Assembly: GCA_030531645.1 (NCBI GenBank)
Contig: JAUNNB010000006.1
Span: 1-64,000 of the forward strand
DNA: 64,000 nt
From: Candidatus Saccharimonadota bacterium
Lineage (GTDB): Bacteria > Patescibacteriota > Saccharimonadia > Saccharimonadales > Saccharimonadaceae
Direction: 5' to 3'
The notes beneath the pieces are model-generated. The model saw only the letters and a list, made by a program, of their open reading frames with translations, was not told the origin of the DNA and did not search any database. The stretch's first letter is position 1, and each line of letters opens with the position of its first letter. Shown here one piece after another: positions 61,173 through 64,000 of this stretch. The position numbers and the translations under genes are program-made.

Positions 61173-61182
61173 TATAATTATA
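61173..61182. promoter_or_regulatory. Palindromic -10 box shared by divergent genes
   Basis: TATAATTATA reads as TATAAT on both strands (plus 61173-61178, minus 61182-61177). On the plus side it is 8 nt before the LexA-like ATG; on the minus side it gives the LCP gene a leader of about 20 nt containing its SD site. Confidence 0.75.
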
Positions 61183-61186
61183 CCAA

Positions 61187-61573
61187 ATGAGCATCAATTT
61201 GACAAAGAAACAGAAGGCCTTACTCGACTATATTTCAGGCTTTATTGAAGAGAACGGAACATCCCCAAGCTACCGCGAAATTGCCGCCGGAATTGGCTTA
61301 AAATCTGTCGCTTCTGTCGCTGAGCATGTAGACAATTTAGTTGCTCTTGGTGCACTTCGTCGCGTTGAGATTGATACCGCTTCCGGTGGGAAGAAAACCA
61401 AGGCGCTCGAAGTCGTCGACACCTCTTATCCAGAGACTACTGCCCTATTTCTCGCCCGCCTCAATACCTGCACCGAGGAGGAGTCTATTATTCTCCAACA
61501 GGCCGCTAATATTTTGCACCTCGATTTAGCTCCATCTACAGATGAGATTGTCGACGAAGAATATGAAGGTTAG
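61187..61573 (+). CDS. LexA-like DNA-binding protein without the S24 protease domain
   Basis: 128 residues. Residues 1-65 are a LexA-type winged helix: LTKKQKALLDYISGFIEENG, SPSYREIAAGIGLKSVASVA, EHVDNLVALGALRR. The second half (about 75-128) is an acidic helical tail (PETTALFLARLNTCTEEESI) where LexA would carry the cleavage site and the Ser-Lys protease; none of these is present. It cannot be a RecA-cleaved repressor of the usual type. Autoregulation through the shared palindromic promoter is possible. Confidence 0.82.
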   Translation: MSINLTKKQKALLDYISGFIEENGTSPSYREIAAGIGLKSVASVAEHVDNLVALGALRRVEIDTASGGKKTKALEVVDTSYPETTALFLARLNTCTEEESIILQQAANILHLDLAPSTDEIVDEEYEG

Positions 61574-61607
61574 CGCTCCATCTCTTTTCTAAAACGCTAT
61601 TTTATGA

Positions 61608-61619
61608 TATAATAATAGT
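61608..61619 (+). promoter_or_regulatory. Leaderless-type promoter of the GtrB-like gene
   Basis: ATGA-TATAAT (61608-61613), 6 nt to ATG 61620. Confidence 0.75.
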
Positions 61620-62579
61620 ATGAAAATGATTTCCGTAGTTGTCCCTGTTTACAACGAAGAAAAGGGAATTAAAAACTTCCTCGACAAGATGCTTATCCCA
61701 GCTCTCGCAAAGGTAAAGTATAAGGTCGAGTTGATTTTGGTTGATGATGGATCTAAGGATAAAACCCTCGAGATTCTAAATTCCTATGAAACAAAAGCCG
61801 TTAGCACAGTGAAAGTTATTGCTCTCTCACGCAACTTCGGCAAGGAAGTCGCACTGGCTGCTGGCCTCAGGGAAGCAGAAGGTGACGCAGTTCTTACGAT
61901 TGATGCAGACGGCCAACAACCCCCAGAAATTATTCCTAAATTTATTGCCAAGTGGGAAGAAGGCTCCGATATTGTCACTGGCGTCCGCGACCAATATACC
62001 AAACACGGTCTCATTCCTAAGCTCGGCTCAAAACTTTTCTACTGGATGTTGCACCTCATGGGCAATAATTCTACCGTTTCTGGCTCTACCGATTTCCGCC
62101 TCATTGATCGCGCAGTTGTAGACGAATATAATTCTCTCACAGAACACAACCGCATTACTCGTGGTTTGATTGACTGGCTTGGCTTCGATGTTGCCTATGT
62201 CGAGTATACTTATGGCGCTCGTCTCGCTGGCAAACCTAGCTACAACTTCAGCAAACTCTTCCATCTTGCTATCGATTCATTTATCTCGATGTCTACCACG
62301 CCACTTGTTATTTTCGGTTACCTCGGTGCATTGATTTCTGTCTTGTCATTTATTCTCGGCGTATTCTGTATCATTAACCAATACATTCTAGACGATCCTT
62401 TACACCTCTACTGGAACGGTTCAGTCCAAATGGCCATCTTCATTACCTTCCTTGTCGGCCTTCTTATGGTTTCCCAGTATATTACCGCACTCTACATCTC
62501 TCATATTCACGCCGAAACCCAGAATCGTCCACTCTTTGTCGTTAATAAAAAGAAGTCAAAGAACCTCAAGAAAAAGTAA
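61620..62579 (+). CDS. GtrB-like family 2 glycosyltransferase (polyprenyl-phosphate sugar synthase)
   Basis: 319 residues. GT-A domain (1-225) with VVVPVYNEEKGIKNFL, LVDDGSKDKT, SRNFGKEVALAAGL and TIDADGQQPPE (DxD-like metal site), then two membrane helices (LVIFGYLGALISVLSFILGV, MAIFITFLVGLLMVSQYITA) and a basic tail. These enzymes make polyprenyl-phospho-glucose or similar donors for sugar transfer outside the membrane. It may supply the glycopolymer pathway that the sugar transferase at 8.5 kb and the LCP protein belong to. Confidence 0.9.
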   Translation: MKMISVVVPVYNEEKGIKNFLDKMLIPALAKVKYKVELILVDDGSKDKTLEILNSYETKAVSTVKVIALSRNFGKEVALAAGLREAEGDAVLTIDADGQQPPEIIPKFIAKWEEGSDIVTGVRDQYTKHGLIPKLGSKLFYWMLHLMGNNSTVSGSTDFRLIDRAVVDEYNSLTEHNRITRGLIDWLGFDVAYVEYTYGARLAGKPSYNFSKLFHLAIDSFISMSTTPLVIFGYLGALISVLSFILGVFCIINQYILDDPLHLYWNGSVQMAIFITFLVGLLMVSQYITALYISHIHAETQNRPLFVVNKKKSKNLKKK

Positions 62580-62580
62580 C

Positions 62581-62609
62581 TTGACACTGGAAATTGTTTA
62601 TGCTAAAAT
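62581..62609 (+). promoter_or_regulatory. Promoter of the 62.6-kb gene
   Basis: TTGACA (62581-62586), 17-nt spacer, ATGC-TAAAAT (62604-62609), 11 nt before ATG 62621. The longer frame from ATG 62594 would begin between the two promoter hexamers. Confidence 0.82.
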
Positions 62610-62620
62610 GGAGTCACAAA

Positions 62621-63211
62621 ATGGCAAAAACAAAAAATAAAAAGTGTGGAATCTCTAAGAAAAGCCGTATTGTAATCGCAATTTCAGTAGCGGTTGTTGT
62701 TGCAGGCCTCACTTTGCTCGTGTTATTATTGTGGAAGCCTTTTGACAAGAAGACTGAAGAACCTCAAGACACTCCAGAAACTTCCGAAGAACAACCAAAG
62801 GAAGAGGAGAAAAAAGAAGAGAAGAAGGAAGAAGAGCCAGAAGAGTCTGATACGCCAGCCACTTCCACCCCACAAACCCCAGCTCAATATGAAGGCCCTT
62901 CCGCCGATGAACACGGTACCATCACTGGTAACATCGCGTATGTTGGTTACGGTGACGATGACTATTTGCTCGTTCAGACTACCATCTCTCAGCATCTCGG
63001 TAACGAAGGTACCTGTAAGCTCACTATGACAGAAAAAACTACCGGCACTAAGATTATTCGCACCGTCAAAACCACAGCTGGTATTTCCACTTCAGAATGT
63101 AGCGACTTTAAGATATTGAATAGCCACGTGCCATCTGGAGAATATAATGTTATAATAGAAATAGAAGGATCTGGCAAGACCGGACGATTGGAGACCACCA
63201 CAAACATTTAA
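62621..63211 (+). CDS. Membrane-anchored extracellular protein with Glu/Lys-rich stalk
   Basis: 196 residues from ATG 62621, set by the promoter. Basic start, one helix (VVVAGLTLLVLLLW), a stalk of Glu/Lys/Pro (about 42-85) and a beta-rich domain with two cysteines (GTCKLTMTEK, SECSDFKIL) that may be disulphide-linked. The helix-acidic stalk-domain build is like that of the VanY-like protein at 12.8 kb, but no catalytic motif is visible. Unknown function; 44 bp before the next envelope gene. Confidence 0.72.
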   Translation: MAKTKNKKCGISKKSRIVIAISVAVVVAGLTLLVLLLWKPFDKKTEEPQDTPETSEEQPKEEEKKEEKKEEEPEESDTPATSTPQTPAQYEGPSADEHGTITGNIAYVGYGDDDYLLVQTTISQHLGNEGTCKLTMTEKTTGTKIIRTVKTTAGISTSECSDFKILNSHVPSGEYNVIIEIEGSGKTGRLETTTNI

Positions 63212-63255
63212 CAAACACGCCACGAACTGCGAATTCAAGGCGAGAAAGGAGTAAA

Positions 63256-64000
63256 ATGGCAGAAAGTTTCAAATACATCGAAAACGACGATTCAATCAGG
63301 CGACTAGACGTGCGCAAGATTCTTCTTGGCATCTTCGCTTTCGCTGTAGCTGGAACAATCGCATATAACGTTTCTCGCGATGCTAGCGCTGCTAATTTTT
63401 CCAAATTCCAACCAGGTTATCTCTTGTCTGACTACGTCATGACCGATTACAACTCTATGGATACTGCCGCTATCCAGAAATTCCTCAAGTCCAAAAACCC
63501 TTGCAATGGCGACGCTTCTGATATCGCTGAAGTTAGAAAGAAATATCCAAATACTCAGTGGAATGTCAAAAACGGCAAATATGTCTGTATGGCAGACGAT
63601 ACCTTCTATAACAAAGACACCAAGAAATATATGACAGCCGCTGAAGTTATCAATTTTGCCGCCAAAGAATATAAAATCAATCCACGCGTTCTGATTGTGC
63701 TTCTCCAAAAGGAACAAGGTCTCGTCACCGATCTCGCACCAAATTCCGTTCAATATCGTAGTGCAACCGGTTATGGCTGCCCAGACAACGCGCCATGCGA
63801 CGAAGCCTACTACGGTTTCTATAATCAGGTGACTAATGCCGCTGCTTTATTCCGTTATGTCATGGATGGCTACAGTACTAAATATTATCCAGCCGGCAAG
63901 ACCGTTAGTATCCTTTATCATCCATACAATGATTGTGGCTCACAATCGGTCACTATTAAGAACCGCGCTACCTCGGCCCTCTATCGTTACACACCATATG
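63256..64000 (+). CDS. Secreted protein with lysozyme-like KEQGLVT motif (3' partial)
   Basis: Open to the window end; 248 residues are visible. AAAGGAG precedes ATG 63256. One membrane helix or signal (KILLGIFAFAVAGTIAYNVS ... SAA), then SDYVMTDYNSMDTAAIQKFL, INPRVLIVLLQKEQGLVTDL, GYGCPDNAPCDEAYYGFYNQ and NRATSALYRYTPY. This arrangement is shared with large secreted proteins of Actinobacteria and Saccharibacteria. The Glu of KEQGL lies where lysozyme-like folds have the catalytic acid, so a wall-hydrolase role is likely but unproven. The six cysteines suggest an oxidising, extracellular setting. Confidence 0.75.
   Translation, partial: MAESFKYIENDDSIRRLDVRKILLGIFAFAVAGTIAYNVSRDASAANFSKFQPGYLLSDYVMTDYNSMDTAAIQKFLKSKNPCNGDASDIAEVRKKYPNTQWNVKNGKYVCMADDTFYNKDTKKYMTAAEVINFAAKEYKINPRVLIVLLQKEQGLVTDLAPNSVQYRSATGYGCPDNAPCDEAYYGFYNQVTNAAALFRYVMDGYSTKYYPAGKTVSILYHPYNDCGSQSVTIKNRATSALYRYTPY

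Noticed and set aside
1-64000. Alternative genetic code (TGA = Gly, code 25)
   Set aside because: TGA ends vapB, the 51.2-kb nuclease and folD exactly where the protein families end and the next genes or promoters start; no in-frame TGA was needed to complete any gene.
1-64000. CRISPR array or prophage
   Set aside because: No regularly spaced direct repeats and no phage structural genes were found; the lysozyme/CHAP genes have signal peptides and lie with secretion genes, so they are not a prophage lysis cassette.

Overview
The window reads as a chromosomal segment around the replication origin of a Patescibacteria (CPR) genome, most likely a Saccharibacteria (TM7). The reasons are the combination of compact operons, a VirB-like type IV secretion (T4SS) apparatus with many small pilin-like proteins, a large share of secreted or membrane-anchored cell-wall proteins, and the genes present and absent. 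TGA acts as a stop (ends of vapB, the 51.2 kb nuclease and folD), so the genetic code is the standard one and not code 25 of Gracilibacteria/Absconditabacteria. Taxonomy is inference from gene content only.

Layout. 0-4 kb: 3' part of tsaD, a degenerate glutamate-racemase-like gene, a VapBC toxin-antitoxin pair, a FemX-type transferase and a transposase-derived mini-ORF. 4.0-4.47 kb: no protein gene, but a consensus promoter, a chain of hairpins and a strong terminator, proposed as an undescribed structured RNA. 4.5-17.3 kb: valS, a polyprenyl glycosylphosphotransferase, a Mur-ligase-like pseudoenzyme, murE, a VanY-type carboxypeptidase, a MYG1 homologue and CIRCE-controlled groES-groEL. 17.9-30 kb: core T4SS locus with six VirB2-like pilins, a 1298-aa VirB6-like protein, PrgI/VirB3, a TraC-N-like protein and the VirB4/TraC ATPase, interrupted by comF and hsp20. 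30-35 kb: heterodimeric ABC exporter and a flippase-like membrane protein. 35-42.3 kb: second secretion/cell-wall block (PASTA protein, 921-aa membrane protein, two lysozyme-like + CHAP/NlpC-like hydrolases and two paralogous Cys-containing domain proteins). 42.4-50.4 kb: recF-dnaN-oriC-dnaA / rpmH-ABC-yidC-khpB-rnpA. 50.4-56.4 kb: surface protein, stand-alone CdiA-C-like nuclease, candidate small RNA, and a second VirB6-like operon. 56.5-64 kb: murB-folD, a FabG-like reductase, tRNA-Pro(CGG), an LCP ligase, a protease-less LexA-like regulator, a GtrB-like glycosyltransferase and two more envelope proteins.

How it fits together. Most genes serve either the envelope (precursor synthesis, cross-bridging, trimming, glycopolymer attachment) or the T4SS-like machine, which is spread over three blocks on both sides of the origin; VirB8/9/10 and VirD4 homologues are not seen here. 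A striking regulatory theme is an extended -10 box (consensus TGTGCTATAAT) ending only 6-11 nt before the start codon of about twenty genes that lack a Shine-Dalgarno site, implying widespread leaderless mRNAs next to classical SD-led genes inside operons. Other standouts are an 84-bp in-frame repeat with a covarying hairpin in two unrelated genes, two Mur-pathway pseudoenzymes, and palindromic -10 boxes shared by divergent genes.
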